The position numbers and the translations under genes are program-made. Below are positions 45,641-55,252 of a stretch of 59,530 nt of DNA, piece by piece. The stretch lies in contig JAZLGF010000017.1 in NCBI GenBank assembly GCA_045616165.1, positions 1 to 59,530 of the forward strand, in the 5' to 3' direction. The notes below the pieces were generated by a model. It was not told where the DNA came from. It worked only from the letters and a program-made list of their open reading frames with translations, and ran no database searches. Origin of the DNA: RGIG5612 sp045616165 (GTDB lineage Bacteria > Bacillota > Clostridia > Lachnospirales > Lachnospiraceae). Positions within the stretch are counted from its first letter, which is position 1. Each line of letters begins with the position of its first letter.

Positions 45641-47296
45641 ATGTCAACAAAATTAAATTACAAACGAAGTGAAATTGGTCCGGGAAAACCTGGATTTTCA
45701 AAAACACGCTCAATTATTGAAGCTCCTTTCTACGGCAATAATGTTGTTGAAATTACTTCACTTGAGCAAGCATATAACCTTGCAAAGAATTCGCCTGGCA
45801 CAGTAGTTACTGACATGCCTGTTTATAGGGGCGAAACTTTCGGACTTCCTGCTGATGCGAACGTTCTTTTGTTTAACGATGGCAGCGTAACAGGACGATG
45901 TGCCGCTGCAAGAAGAATTATCGGTGAGCCGGGAATAGACACAACAGACTTAGATAAAAAGTTGATGGATGCCGTTTATGATACACGTTATTCAACAATG
46001 TATCATGCAACTGCTTATATTGGTCTTGACCCTGAATTTATGGTTAGAGCACATCTCTTAATTCCAGAAGGTGAAGAAAATATTCTTTATAACTGGCTTA
46101 TTAACTTCCAGTACATTTCTGATGAATATAAAGAAATGTATAAGAATTCAAGACCTATTGAAAACGAGTCAGATATTTATATTTTCTCAGATCCTCAATG
46201 GTCCCATCCAGAGCATCCTCTTGGCCTTACATATTTCGATACAGCTAATAACTGTGCCGCACTTCTTGGTATGAAATATTTTGGAGAGCATAAAAAAGGA
46301 ACGCTTACAATCGCATGGGCAATTGCAAATAGAAACGGATATGCAAGCTGCCATGGTGGTCAAAAGAAATATACATTAAACGATGGTTCAACTTACGTTG
46401 CTTCTGTTTTTGGACTTTCTGGTTCGGGAAAATCTACGCTTACACATGCTAAGCATGGCGGAAAATATGATGTTACTGTTCTTCATGATGATGCTTTCGT
46501 TATTAACACTGATACATGTTCATCAGTAGCGCTAGAGCCTACATACTTCGATAAAACTGCTGATTATCCTGTAGATAGTGAAGATAACAAATTCCTTCTT
46601 ACTGTTCAAAACTGTTCTGCAACATTAGACGAAGACGGTAAAGTTGTTGTTGTAACGGAGGACGTTAGAAACGGAAACGGACGTGCAATTAAATCAAAAC
46701 TTTGGTCTCCAAATAGAGTTGATAAAATTGCTGAGCCGGTTGACGCTATCTTTTGGATTATGAAGGATCCAACAATTCCTCCAGTAGTTAAACTTAAAGG
46801 TGCTTCACTTGCATCAGTTATGGGCGCAACACTTGCTACAAAGAGAAGCTCAGCCGAAAGATTAGCTCCTGGAGTAGACCCTAATGCTTTAGTAGTTGAG
46901 CCTTATGCAAATCCATTTAGAACATATCCACTTGCTAACGATTATGTTAAATTCAAAAAACTTGTTGAAGAAAAGAATGTTGATTGCTACATAATAAATA
47001 CAGGCGATTTCATGGGCAAAGACGTTACTAAAGAAGTTACCTTAGGAGTACTTGAAGCAATCGTAGAAAAACGTGCAGAATTCAAGCCATGGGGTCCATT
47101 TGAAGATATCGAAATCTTTGAACAGGAAGGATATGTACCAAACCTTAAAGACCCAGAATATGCAAAGGCATTAAAAGATAGAATGAACGATAGGCTTACA
47201 TTTGTTAAATCGAGAGATGAATTTAAGGGTGGTTATGACAAACTTCCAGAAGATGCACTAGAAGCAATCCAAAAAGTAATCAACAACTTAAAATAA
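45641..47296 (+). CDS. pckA: ATP-type phosphoenolpyruvate carboxykinase
   Basis: A 551-residue enzyme interconverting oxaloacetate and phosphoenolpyruvate with ATP/ADP. The kinase-1a loop GLSGSGKST (258-266) and the kinase-2 metal motif LHDDAF are present, as are VTEDVRNGNGRAI and the LAPGVDPNA region. In anaerobes it often runs towards oxaloacetate and yields ATP. A strong GGAGG site precedes the ATG, and a strong terminator follows. The gene is not in an operon. Confidence 0.94.
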   Translation: MSTKLNYKRSEIGPGKPGFSKTRSIIEAPFYGNNVVEITSLEQAYNLAKNSPGTVVTDMPVYRGETFGLPADANVLLFNDGSVTGRCAAARRIIGEPGIDTTDLDKKLMDAVYDTRYSTMYHATAYIGLDPEFMVRAHLLIPEGEENILYNWLINFQYISDEYKEMYKNSRPIENESDIYIFSDPQWSHPEHPLGLTYFDTANNCAALLGMKYFGEHKKGTLTIAWAIANRNGYASCHGGQKKYTLNDGSTYVASVFGLSGSGKSTLTHAKHGGKYDVTVLHDDAFVINTDTCSSVALEPTYFDKTADYPVDSEDNKFLLTVQNCSATLDEDGKVVVVTEDVRNGNGRAIKSKLWSPNRVDKIAEPVDAIFWIMKDPTIPPVVKLKGASLASVMGATLATKRSSAERLAPGVDPNALVVEPYANPFRTYPLANDYVKFKKLVEEKNVDCYIINTGDFMGKDVTKEVTLGVLEAIVEKRAEFKPWGPFEDIEIFEQEGYVPNLKDPEYAKALKDRMNDRLTFVKSRDEFKGGYDKLPEDALEAIQKVINNLK

Positions 47297-47303
47297 CTGA
47301 ATT

Positions 47304-47333
47304 AAAGAGCCGGCATACCGGCTCTTTTTTTAT
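47304..47333 (+). terminator. Rho-independent terminator of pckA
   Basis: AAAGAGCCGG, a CATA loop, and CCGGCTCTTT followed by a T run. It is directly followed by the -35 box of the 6S RNA promoter. Confidence 0.93.
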
Positions 47334-47361
47334 TGAATGGGATATGCACGTGTGATAAAAT
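47333..47361 (+). promoter_or_regulatory. Promoter of the 6S RNA
   Basis: TTGAAT (47333-47338), a 17-bp spacer and TAAAAT (47356-47361). The start of transcription would fall at about 47367, just before the CCCAAAAC that closes the RNA. Confidence 0.6.
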
Positions 47362-47366
47362 TGTTT

Positions 47367-47535
47367 TACCCAAAACAGGTCTGATATTTTGAACCTACAT
47401 TGATTGAAAAGGGATTCCAATATTTTTTAGCAGATGACCAGCCTCCTTTGAGTGGACTTCAGAAGCTAAAGTGCGGTAGAACCCACCTGGCGGTTGCTAG
47501 GAATCAAAATACAGCCAAAGTTTTGGGCTTTTTTA
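47367..47535 (+). ncRNA. ssrS: 6S RNA
   Basis: A gene-free stretch of about 165 nt with its own promoter. The ends pair: CCCAAAAC (47369-47376) with GTTTTGGG (47518-47526 region), and a T run follows (CTTTTTTATTT). Inside is the clostridial 6S-like sequence TATTTTGAACCTACA, and further on GTGCGGTAGAACCCACCTGG and GGTTGCTAGGAATCAAAAT, which give the long interrupted rod with a central bubble that mimics an open promoter and binds RNA polymerase. The assignment rests on memory of the family, not on a covariance search. Confidence 0.75.
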
Positions 47536-47548
47536 TTTAAAAAATAGT

Positions 47549-47620
47549 GAGCTAAGCAGTGTGACTCGTTCCTGGCTCGGGTTCCAACTCGCCGATAACG
47601 AGCCACACTGCTTAGCTCGC
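47549..47620 (+). repeat. Dispersed hairpin repeat, copy D
   Basis: Arms of 22 nt (47549-47570 and 47597-47618) pair at 21 positions, the exception being a wobble, around the invariant 26-nt loop (47571-47596). The stem shares almost no sequence with copies A and C beyond the closing CTCGTT/AACGAG. It is the best-paired copy after A and lies between 6S RNA and pheS. Confidence 0.93.
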
Positions 47621-47706
47621 AAAATGATAGATAGAAACATTGAATTATAAGGGTTTTTGTGATATAAATTACTATGTATGTTTATGTAATTTAGAAGGGA
47701 AAAAAC

Positions 47707-48726
47707 ATGAAAGAGAAATTAGAGCAAATTAAAAAAGAAGCTATTGAAAAAATTCAAAAAGCCGAAAATATTGACGTGCTAAATGAATTAAAAGTAGCTT
47801 ATTTAGGCAAAAAAGGTCAGCTCACAGAAGTCCTTAAAGGAATGAAAGATGTAGCTGCCGAAGACAGACCAAAAGTTGGCCAGATGGTTAACGATACTAG
47901 AAATGATATTGAGGAATGCTTAAACAAAGTTAAAGAGCAGATGGAAACTAAGCTCTTAGATGCAAAACTTAAAGCAGAAGTTATCGATGTAACACTTCCT
48001 GGAAAATCAAAAAATATCGGACATGACCATCCAAACAACATGATCTTAAAAGAAGTTGAAGATATTTTTGTTGGTATGGGATATGAAGTTGTATCTGGGC
48101 CGGAAGTTGAATATGACCACTATAACTTTGAAGCGCTTAATATACCGGCTAACCATCCAGCAAAAGATGAGCAAGATACATTTTATATTAATTCAGAAAT
48201 CCTGCTTAGAACCCAGACTTCATCAGTTCAGATACATGAGATGGAAAAAGGCGTTCTGCCTATTAGAATGATAGCTCCTGGTAGAGTTTTCAGATCTGAT
48301 GAAGTAGACGCAACACATAGTCCAAGTTTCCATCAAATAGAAGGTCTTGTTGTTGATAAAGGCATTACTTTTGCAGACCTTAAAGGAACTTTAGACGAAT
48401 TTGCTAAGAAATTTTTCGGACCGGATACAAAGACAAAATTCCGTCCTCACCATTTTCCATTTACAGAGCCTAGCGCTGAAGTAGATGTTTCATGCTTTAA
48501 GTGTGGCGGTAAAGGATGCCGTTTCTGTAAGGGAGAAGGTTGGATTGAAATTTTAGGATGCGGAATGGTTCATCCACATGTACTCGAGATGGTTGGAATT
48601 GACCCAGAAGTTTATACAGGATTTGCCTTTGGTATGGGACTTGAAAGATTAACCCTTCTTAAATGTGAAATAGATGATATGAGATTATTATACGAGAACG
48701 ATTTACGTTTCTTAAAACAATTCTAG
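47707..48726 (+). CDS. pheS: Phenylalanyl-tRNA synthetase alpha subunit
   Basis: A 339-residue catalytic subunit of the class II enzyme. Residues 1-85 form the coiled-coil tRNA arm. The catalytic core shows HDHPNN, LRTQTSSVQI (motif 2 region), GRVFRSDEVDATHSPSFHQIEG and the motif 3 FAFGMGLERL near the end. The CFKCGGKGCRFC segment near 263-274 is a cysteine group seen in some PheS. I saw no T-box leader upstream; the gap contains 6S RNA and repeat D instead. pheT follows after 16 bases. Confidence 0.96.
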   Translation: MKEKLEQIKKEAIEKIQKAENIDVLNELKVAYLGKKGQLTEVLKGMKDVAAEDRPKVGQMVNDTRNDIEECLNKVKEQMETKLLDAKLKAEVIDVTLPGKSKNIGHDHPNNMILKEVEDIFVGMGYEVVSGPEVEYDHYNFEALNIPANHPAKDEQDTFYINSEILLRTQTSSVQIHEMEKGVLPIRMIAPGRVFRSDEVDATHSPSFHQIEGLVVDKGITFADLKGTLDEFAKKFFGPDTKTKFRPHHFPFTEPSAEVDVSCFKCGGKGCRFCKGEGWIEILGCGMVHPHVLEMVGIDPEVYTGFAFGMGLERLTLLKCEIDDMRLLYENDLRFLKQF

Positions 48727-48742
48727 GAAAGGAGAGAGAAAA

Positions 48743-51166
48743 ATGAACGCTTCATTATCATGGATTAAAGCATATGTACCGGAACTTGATGCCAATTACC
48801 AAGAATTTAGAGATGCTATGACTCTCTCCGGAACAAAGGTTGAAAACTTTAATGTTTTTGACGAGAACCTTGAAAATATAGTTATTGGACATGTCAAAAA
48901 AGTTGAAAGACATCCTGATGCAGATAAGTTAGTTGTATGCCAGGTTGACCTTGGAACTGAAACAGTCCAGATTGTAACAGGTGCCCCAAACGTATTTGAA
49001 GGCGCTAAAGTAGTTGTTGTAAAAGACGGCGGAAAAGTTGCTGGTGGACATGACGGAAAGTTAGCTGAAGGCGGAGTAAAGATAAAAGCTGGTAAACTTC
49101 GTGGCATTGATTCATACGGCATGATGTGCTCAATTGATGAACTTGGAAGTTCAACGGAGATGTATCCTGACGCGGCACCAGATGGAATTTATATTTTACC
49201 TGATGATGCTCCTGTAGGCGAAGATGCTATTAGTTATCTTGGCTTAAATGATGCTAACTATGAATTTGAAATTACATCAAACAGAGTTGACTGCTATTCA
49301 GTATTAGGTATTGCTAGAGAAGCTGCAGCAACATTTAGAAAACCTTTTATTCTCGAAGAACCTAAGGTTAATAAAACTGTTGATGATATTAACAATTACT
49401 TAAAAGTAGATGTTGAAGATACAAAACTTTGTAAACGTTATACAGCAATGATGGTTAAAAATATCCGTTTAGCTCCATCACCTAGATGGCTTCGTCAAAG
49501 ACTTGCTAGTAACGGAATTCGTCCAATCAATAATGTAGTAGATATTACAAACTATGTTATGGAAGAGTACGGCCAGCCTATGCATGCTTTCGATTACGAT
49601 ACAATTGCTGGCAAAAAGATTGTTGTTAAATGTGCTAAAGACGGTGATGTATTTACAACACTTGATGGTCAGGAAAGAAAACTTGATAAAGACATCCTTA
49701 TGATTAACGATGCTGAAAAACCAATCGGCATTGCCGGAATCATGGGTGGCGAAGATAGTAAAATTACTGACGATGTTAAGACACTTGTATTTGAAAGTGC
49801 ATGTTTCGATGGCACTAACAATAGATTAAGTGCTAAGAGATTAGGACTTAGAACAGATGCTTCAGGTAAGTATGAAAAAGGCTTAGATCCTAATAACACA
49901 CTTCCTGCTATTTTAAGAGCATGCCAGCTTATTGAAGAGTTGGATGCTGGTGATGTTGTAGGTGGCATTATTGATATTTATCCAGAACCAGTAGAACCTA
50001 AACAAATAAAATTTGAGCCTGATAAATATAATGCTTTATTAGGAACTGATGTTGATAAAGAAACAATGCTTTCATATTTTGACAGACTTGAAATCAAATA
50101 TGATGAAGCATCAAATATTCTTACAATTCCTACATTCCGCCAGGATCTTTTAAGAGATGCCGATATTGCGGAAGAAGTTGCAAGATTTTACGGATATGAC
50201 AATATTCCAACATCACTTCCAAGCTCAAAAGATGCATGTGGAGCATTATCTTTTAGTTTTGTTGTTCAAGATAAAGTAAGAAGCGCTCTTAAGGCTTATG
50301 GATATTCAGAGTCAATGACATTCTCATTCGAAAGCCCTAAGGTATTTAGTAAACTTCGTGTAGAAGAAGATAGCGATTTAAGAAAAGTTATTACTATTAC
50401 AAACCCATTAGGCGAAGATTATTCGATAATGAGAACAAGTCTTGTAAACGGTATGCTTACTAGCCTTGCAACTAACTATAACAGAAGAAATAAGAGTGCA
50501 AATCTTTTTGAATTGGCAAACATTTATATTCCAAAAGCACTTCCACTTACAGAACTTCCAAATGAGAAGATGACACTATCTCTTGGATTTTATGGAGATG
50601 GAGATTTCTTTGATCTTAAAGGTGCTCTTGAAGATGTATTTGAGTGCCTCGGAATTAAGATTCCAAGAGATTATGTAACTTCTAATCCAATAAGTTTCTT
50701 ACACCCAGGTCGTCAAGCTAGAGTATTAATTAAAGGTGGTCAAGAAGAGATTGCTTACCTTGGCGAAGTTCATCCTCAGGTTGCCAAAACTTATGGAATT
50801 GGAACAAAAGCTTATTATGCACAAATCGATGTTGATGCACTTTATGGGCTTGCTGGCTTTGAAAAGAAATTCAAAGAAATACCAAAATATCCTGCAGTAA
50901 CAAGAGACCTTTCAATGGTTATGAGTAAAGACGTTTTAGCAGGAGATATAGTTAAGACTATTTCTAAGGCAGGCGGAAAGCTTATTGAGAGTATCGAACT
51001 TTTCGATGTCTACGAAGGAGAACGTATTGGCGAAGGCTTAAAGAGCCTTGCGTACAGCATTGTTTTCAGAGACAAAGAACGTACGCTTTCAGACGCTGAT
51101 GTTAATCCTTTAATTGATAAGATTATAGAGAAATTAAAGGAAAAAGGTGTAGACCTTAGAAGTTAA
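48743..51166 (+). CDS. pheT: Phenylalanyl-tRNA synthetase beta subunit
   Basis: An 807-residue subunit. Domains in order are the N-terminal tRNA-binding OB domain (about 40-155, with IVIGHVKKVERHPDADKL), the B3/B4 editing domain (about 210-390), B5 (about 400-475), the catalytic-like core, and a C-terminal ferredoxin-fold anticodon-binding domain (about 710-807, with YPAVTRDLSMVM). All are present and the length is normal. A GGAGAGAG site precedes the ATG. Confidence 0.96.
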   Translation: MNASLSWIKAYVPELDANYQEFRDAMTLSGTKVENFNVFDENLENIVIGHVKKVERHPDADKLVVCQVDLGTETVQIVTGAPNVFEGAKVVVVKDGGKVAGGHDGKLAEGGVKIKAGKLRGIDSYGMMCSIDELGSSTEMYPDAAPDGIYILPDDAPVGEDAISYLGLNDANYEFEITSNRVDCYSVLGIAREAAATFRKPFILEEPKVNKTVDDINNYLKVDVEDTKLCKRYTAMMVKNIRLAPSPRWLRQRLASNGIRPINNVVDITNYVMEEYGQPMHAFDYDTIAGKKIVVKCAKDGDVFTTLDGQERKLDKDILMINDAEKPIGIAGIMGGEDSKITDDVKTLVFESACFDGTNNRLSAKRLGLRTDASGKYEKGLDPNNTLPAILRACQLIEELDAGDVVGGIIDIYPEPVEPKQIKFEPDKYNALLGTDVDKETMLSYFDRLEIKYDEASNILTIPTFRQDLLRDADIAEEVARFYGYDNIPTSLPSSKDACGALSFSFVVQDKVRSALKAYGYSESMTFSFESPKVFSKLRVEEDSDLRKVITITNPLGEDYSIMRTSLVNGMLTSLATNYNRRNKSANLFELANIYIPKALPLTELPNEKMTLSLGFYGDGDFFDLKGALEDVFECLGIKIPRDYVTSNPISFLHPGRQARVLIKGGQEEIAYLGEVHPQVAKTYGIGTKAYYAQIDVDALYGLAGFEKKFKEIPKYPAVTRDLSMVMSKDVLAGDIVKTISKAGGKLIESIELFDVYEGERIGEGLKSLAYSIVFRDKERTLSDADVNPLIDKIIEKLKEKGVDLRS

Positions 51167-51229
51167 GCTATGGTAAAATAGATAAGTTAAAAATTTGCTT
51201 TATTTACACAATTTTAGGAGGTTTCAATC

Positions 51230-51373
51230 ATGAAACATATCAAAACATTAAATAAGAAAAATTTACAAGAAACATTAAAAAAGGGTGGCTGTGGAGAATG
51301 CCAGACATCATGTCAATCAGCATGCAAAACTAGCTGCACAGTTGGAAACCAGAAGTGCGAAAAAAATAAATAG
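51230..51373 (+). CDS. SCIFF ranthipeptide precursor (six cysteines in forty-five residues)
   Basis: A 47-residue peptide that is easily missed. It begins MKHIKTLNKKN and has six cysteines at 21, 24, 28, 32, 36 and 43, in the run CGECQTSCQSACKTSC and then NQKC. This is the SCIFF family (scfA in other naming), a RiPP precursor in which the maturase forms Cys-Thr thioether links. The start has a strong AGGAGG site. It is located 11 bases before the maturase gene. SCIFF is conserved through Clostridia, and its biological role is still unclear. Confidence 0.95.
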   Translation: MKHIKTLNKKNLQETLKKGGCGECQTSCQSACKTSCTVGNQKCEKNK

Positions 51374-51384
51374 AGGCTTAAGCG

Positions 51385-52794
51385 TTGGTTCATTATTTTT
51401 CGCAACAAGGATACAACATCTTACTTGATGTTAACTCGTCGTTAGTACATGTAGTCGACGAGATTGTAATTAAAATAATTGAGACAATTAATCAGGATAT
51501 TGAAGAAGGAAAGCTTTCTTCTTCATGTCCTGAGATTTGTGTTTCTGAATTAAAAGAAGAAGTATTAGCTAGATATCCTGAAACAAACGAAGATGATTTA
51601 GTCGAAAGTATTGAAGAAGTTAAACAGCTTATAAACGAGAATGCTTTATATACGAAAGATATTTTTCAAAATGCTCATTCATTTGTTTCAGACGCTAAAC
51701 CAGTTCTTAAAGCGATGTGCCTTTCTGTTGCACATGATTGCAACTTAGCTTGCAAATATTGTTTCGCCGAAGGCGGAGAATATAAAGGCAAAAGAGAGCT
51801 CATGAGCTTTGAAGTTGGAAAAAAGGCATTAGATTATTTAGTAAAATCTTCCGGAACAAGAAGAAATCTTGAAGTTGATTTCTTTGGTGGCGAACCACTT
51901 ATGAATTTTGATGTGGTTAAAAGATTAGTATCTTACGGAAGAAGTTTAGAAAAAGAGCATAATAAGAACTTTAGATTTACTCTTACTACAAACGCAATGC
52001 TCTTAAACGATGATGTTACGAATTTCTTGAATCAAGAAATGAGTAATGTAGTTTTAAGTCTTGATGGACGAAAAGAAGTTAACGATAAGATGCGAGTTAC
52101 TCCGGATGGACATGGAAGCTACGATATAATCGTTCCTAAGATTAAAGAATTTATTAAAAAACGTGGCGATAAAGATTATTACGTAAGAGGAACTTTTACG
52201 AGAAATAATTTAGACTTTGCCAAAGACATAAAAGAATATCTTGATTTAGGTTTTGATAAATTATCTATTGAGCCTGTTGTTACAACGGCTGATTATGGAA
52301 TCAAAGAAGAAGATATTCCTAGAATATGTGAAGAATATGATAATCTTACAAAACTTTATCTTGATAGATATGAAGAGGGAAAACCATTTTTATTCTTCCA
52401 CTTCATGATTGATTTAGATGAAGGACCATGCATCATTAAAAGACTTAAAGGATGCGGTAGCGGAGCCGAATATGTTGCAGTAGCTCCATCAGGTGAGATT
52501 TATCCATGTCATCAATTTGTTGGCATGAAAGAATTTGTTATAGGCAACGTCGATGATGGAATTACGAATACTGAGATCCCTAAAAAATTCCAAGAGTCAT
52601 GTGTCTATACAAAAGATAAATGTGAAAAATGCTTCGCTAAGTTTTATTGCAGTGGAGGATGTCCTGCAAATTCATGGAACTTTAGCAAAGACATAAATAA
52701 AGTTTACGAAATAGGCTGCAAGATGCAGCAAAAACGCGTTGAGTGTGCAATTGCTATTAAAGCGCACCTTGCAGAAAGAGGTTATGATGAATAA
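51385..52794 (+). CDS. SCIFF maturase, radical SAM/SPASM
   Basis: A 469-residue radical-SAM protein that installs thioether crosslinks in the SCIFF peptide. The N-terminal GYNILLDVNSSLVHVVDE resembles the RiPP-recognition region. The radical-SAM motif is C119-x3-C123-x2-C126, and a SPASM domain occupies the C-terminal third with CHQF, CVYTKDKCEKC and CSGGCPANSW. The start is a TTG eight bases after GAGG; no ATG gives the conserved N-terminus. Its stop overlaps the start of secDF. Confidence 0.94.
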   Translation: MVHYFSQQGYNILLDVNSSLVHVVDEIVIKIIETINQDIEEGKLSSSCPEICVSELKEEVLARYPETNEDDLVESIEEVKQLINENALYTKDIFQNAHSFVSDAKPVLKAMCLSVAHDCNLACKYCFAEGGEYKGKRELMSFEVGKKALDYLVKSSGTRRNLEVDFFGGEPLMNFDVVKRLVSYGRSLEKEHNKNFRFTLTTNAMLLNDDVTNFLNQEMSNVVLSLDGRKEVNDKMRVTPDGHGSYDIIVPKIKEFIKKRGDKDYYVRGTFTRNNLDFAKDIKEYLDLGFDKLSIEPVVTTADYGIKEEDIPRICEEYDNLTKLYLDRYEEGKPFLFFHFMIDLDEGPCIIKRLKGCGSGAEYVAVAPSGEIYPCHQFVGMKEFVIGNVDDGITNTEIPKKFQESCVYTKDKCEKCFAKFYCSGGCPANSWNFSKDINKVYEIGCKMQQKRVECAIAIKAHLAERGYDE

Positions 52795-55174
52795 GAAAAA
52801 AGGCATAATATTTTTTATCATTTCTATTTTGATAATTCTTTTGTGCTGCTTTACCTCAATCTTCGGATTTGGCGGTGGTAAAGTAGGTTCTGCTAAGAAT
52901 ATCAAATTAGGTTTGGATTTAAGAGGTGGTGTAAGTATTACTTATGAAACCGATGAAGCTAATCCAGATCAAACTGATCTTGCTGATACTATCTATAAAC
53001 TTCAACTTAGAGTTCAGCAATATAGTACAGACGCTACCGTATATCAGGAAGGTAACAACCGTATCACAGTTGAAATTCCTGGTGTTTACGATACACAAAA
53101 AGTTATAGAAGAGTTAGGTCGTCCTGGTTCACTTCAGTTTGTAACATTTGATGAGGAAGCTCTTAGCGCAATGCAGGAAGAAAATCCTGAGGCATCGGCT
53201 CAAGATGTTTTATCTTCGGATGCTGTTAAAGTATGGGTTACAGGCGACCAGGTTAAAAGTGCCCAGGCAGGAACTCAACAAGACCAGACAACTGGTAATT
53301 CTGGTTTCGTAGTTCAGCTTGTTCTTAATGAAGAAGGTTCAGCCGCTTTTGCTGAAGCAACAGCTCAAAACTTAAATAAAATAATTTATATCGTTTATGA
53401 TGGTGAAGTTGTTAGTGCACCTACAGTTCAATCTGTTATTTCAAACGGTAACTGCGTAATCGAAAATATGGAATCATATGAAACTGCTGAAACACTTGCT
53501 TCAACAATTCGTATTGGTTCATTAAAACTTCCTTTACATGAAATTTCATCAAAGGTTGTAAGTGCAAAACTCGGTGATAATGCTGTTTCAACATCTCTTA
53601 TCGCTGGTGCAATCGGAATCTTACTTATTATCATTTTCATGATTATTTACTTTAGGGTTCCTGGTCTTGCAGCTGCTATTGCACTTATTTTCTATACAGC
53701 AGCAATGCTATTATTACTTAATGCATTCGACCTTACACTTACCATTTCTGGTCTTGCCGGTATCATACTGAGTATAGGTATGGCGGTCGATGGTAACGTT
53801 ATTATTAACGCTCGTATCAAAGAAGAATTAGAAGCTGGAAGAAGCGTAGGAGAAGCTGTTAAGTATGGTTTTAAAAAATCTAATTCAGCTATCTTAGATG
53901 GTAATATTACAACTCTTATCGTAGCTATAGTTCTTTTAATCTTTGGCTCAGGAACAATTAAGGGATTTGGTATGACACTTGCAATCGGTATTGTTCTTAG
54001 TGTTATCACATCACTTCTTGTTTCAAGATTTATAGTTTCATGCCTTTTTGCTATAGGTCTTAAAGATGCTAAATTTTATGCAAGAACTTCTACTAAGAAA
54101 AAACCTGTTTTCGACTTTATTGGAAAGAAACTTATTTGGTTTGGTGTTGGAGCCGTTCTTATTTTAGCTGGTATTATTACAATGCTTGCTTGTGGATTAT
54201 CAACAAAGAAAGCTCTTAACTACAACATTGAATTTGCTGGTGGTTATTCAACAACCGTTGATTTTGATAAAGATTATTCAATTGATGATTTCAATGATCA
54301 AATCAAGAAAGATATTGCAAATGTTATCGGTTCAAACGATATTGAAGGGCAAAAGACAACTGGTTCAAATCAGTATGTAATTAAGACCCCTGAGCTTGAA
54401 CTTGAAACATGGAACGAAATGAAAGACATGCTTGTTGAAAAATATGGAGCAGACGATACAAGTATTTCATATGAACATATTAGTGCGGTTGTAAGTGATG
54501 AATTACAAAAAGATGCATTCATCTCAATGGCAATAGCTATCGTATGTATGTTGCTTTACATTTGGGTTAGATTCCGTAAATTCAAATTTGCGATTTCATC
54601 TGTTATCGCCCTTGCACATGACGTAATGATTGTTATCACATTCTATGCAATATTTAGATTATCAGTTGGTAACTCCTTCATAGCATGTATACTTACGATT
54701 GTAGGTTACTCAATTAACGCAACAATTGTTATCTTCGATAGAATCAGAGAAAATATGGCAAATCCAGAAATTAATTACGACTTGAAGTTAGTTGCTAATA
54801 CAAGTATTCAACAAACACTTTCAAGAAGTATTTATACTTCTGCAACAACTTTCGTAACAGTATTATTCCTTTACATCTTAGGTGTTGAAGCAATGAAAGA
54901 ATTCGCTCTTCCACTTGCTGTCGGAATTATTGCTGGTGCGTTCTCATCAATCTTTATTTCAGGCTCTTTGTACTACATTATGACAAAGAAGAATGAAAGA
55001 TATAATGCAGTACTTGCTCAAAAAGCATTGAAAAAAGTAAATGTCGTAGAGACAGACGGAAGCGTTAGCGAAGAAACGGTAGAAGTAGTTAGCGAAGAAA
55101 AAGAAAATGGATTAGAAGTTAAAAAGATTACTGCAAATCCAAATAGAAAGAAAAAGAAAAAAAGAAAACAGTAA
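52787..55174 (+). CDS. secDF: Fused SecD-SecF protein-export membrane protein
   Basis: A 795-residue fusion. The SecD half (about 1-430) has the first membrane helix, GLDLRGGVSITYE (the D1 motif), an extracytoplasmic domain and MAVDGNVIINARIKEE. The SecF half (about 440-740) has EFAGGY and TIVGYSINATIVIFDRIREN. It aids translocation by proton motive force. I start it at 52787, five bases after AGAGG; the alternative at 52784 is too close to the site. It overlaps the maturase gene by eight bases, so the two are probably co-transcribed. A basic tail closes the protein. Confidence 0.94.
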   Translation: MNKKKGIIFFIISILIILLCCFTSIFGFGGGKVGSAKNIKLGLDLRGGVSITYETDEANPDQTDLADTIYKLQLRVQQYSTDATVYQEGNNRITVEIPGVYDTQKVIEELGRPGSLQFVTFDEEALSAMQEENPEASAQDVLSSDAVKVWVTGDQVKSAQAGTQQDQTTGNSGFVVQLVLNEEGSAAFAEATAQNLNKIIYIVYDGEVVSAPTVQSVISNGNCVIENMESYETAETLASTIRIGSLKLPLHEISSKVVSAKLGDNAVSTSLIAGAIGILLIIIFMIIYFRVPGLAAAIALIFYTAAMLLLLNAFDLTLTISGLAGIILSIGMAVDGNVIINARIKEELEAGRSVGEAVKYGFKKSNSAILDGNITTLIVAIVLLIFGSGTIKGFGMTLAIGIVLSVITSLLVSRFIVSCLFAIGLKDAKFYARTSTKKKPVFDFIGKKLIWFGVGAVLILAGIITMLACGLSTKKALNYNIEFAGGYSTTVDFDKDYSIDDFNDQIKKDIANVIGSNDIEGQKTTGSNQYVIKTPELELETWNEMKDMLVEKYGADDTSISYEHISAVVSDELQKDAFISMAIAIVCMLLYIWVRFRKFKFAISSVIALAHDVMIVITFYAIFRLSVGNSFIACILTIVGYSINATIVIFDRIRENMANPEINYDLKLVANTSIQQTLSRSIYTSATTFVTVLFLYILGVEAMKEFALPLAVGIIAGAFSSIFISGSLYYIMTKKNERYNAVLAQKALKKVNVVETDGSVSEETVEVVSEEKENGLEVKKITANPNRKKKKKRKQ

Positions 55175-55197
55175 TAAAAAATTTAACAAATAACATA

Positions 55198-55226
55198 AAG
55201 TACTTACCCTAGTGGTAAGTACTTTA
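55198..55226 (+). terminator. Hairpin downstream of secDF
   Basis: AAGTACTTACC, loop, GGTAAGTACTT, a stem of 11 bp. No long T run follows, so partial termination or read-through into the antiporter gene is possible. Confidence 0.6.
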
Positions 55227-55252
55227 GTCTTAAAAAGAATAAAGGATAAAAA

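Noticed and set aside
47536..47706. T-box leader for pheS
   Set aside because: No T-box consensus or specifier stem found; the region is filled by repeat copy D and a short AT-rich promoter region.
51230..51373. The small six-Cys peptide as a metallothionein or ferredoxin remnant
   Set aside because: The cysteine spacing, N-terminal MKHIKTLN and adjacent SPASM maturase all fit SCIFF.
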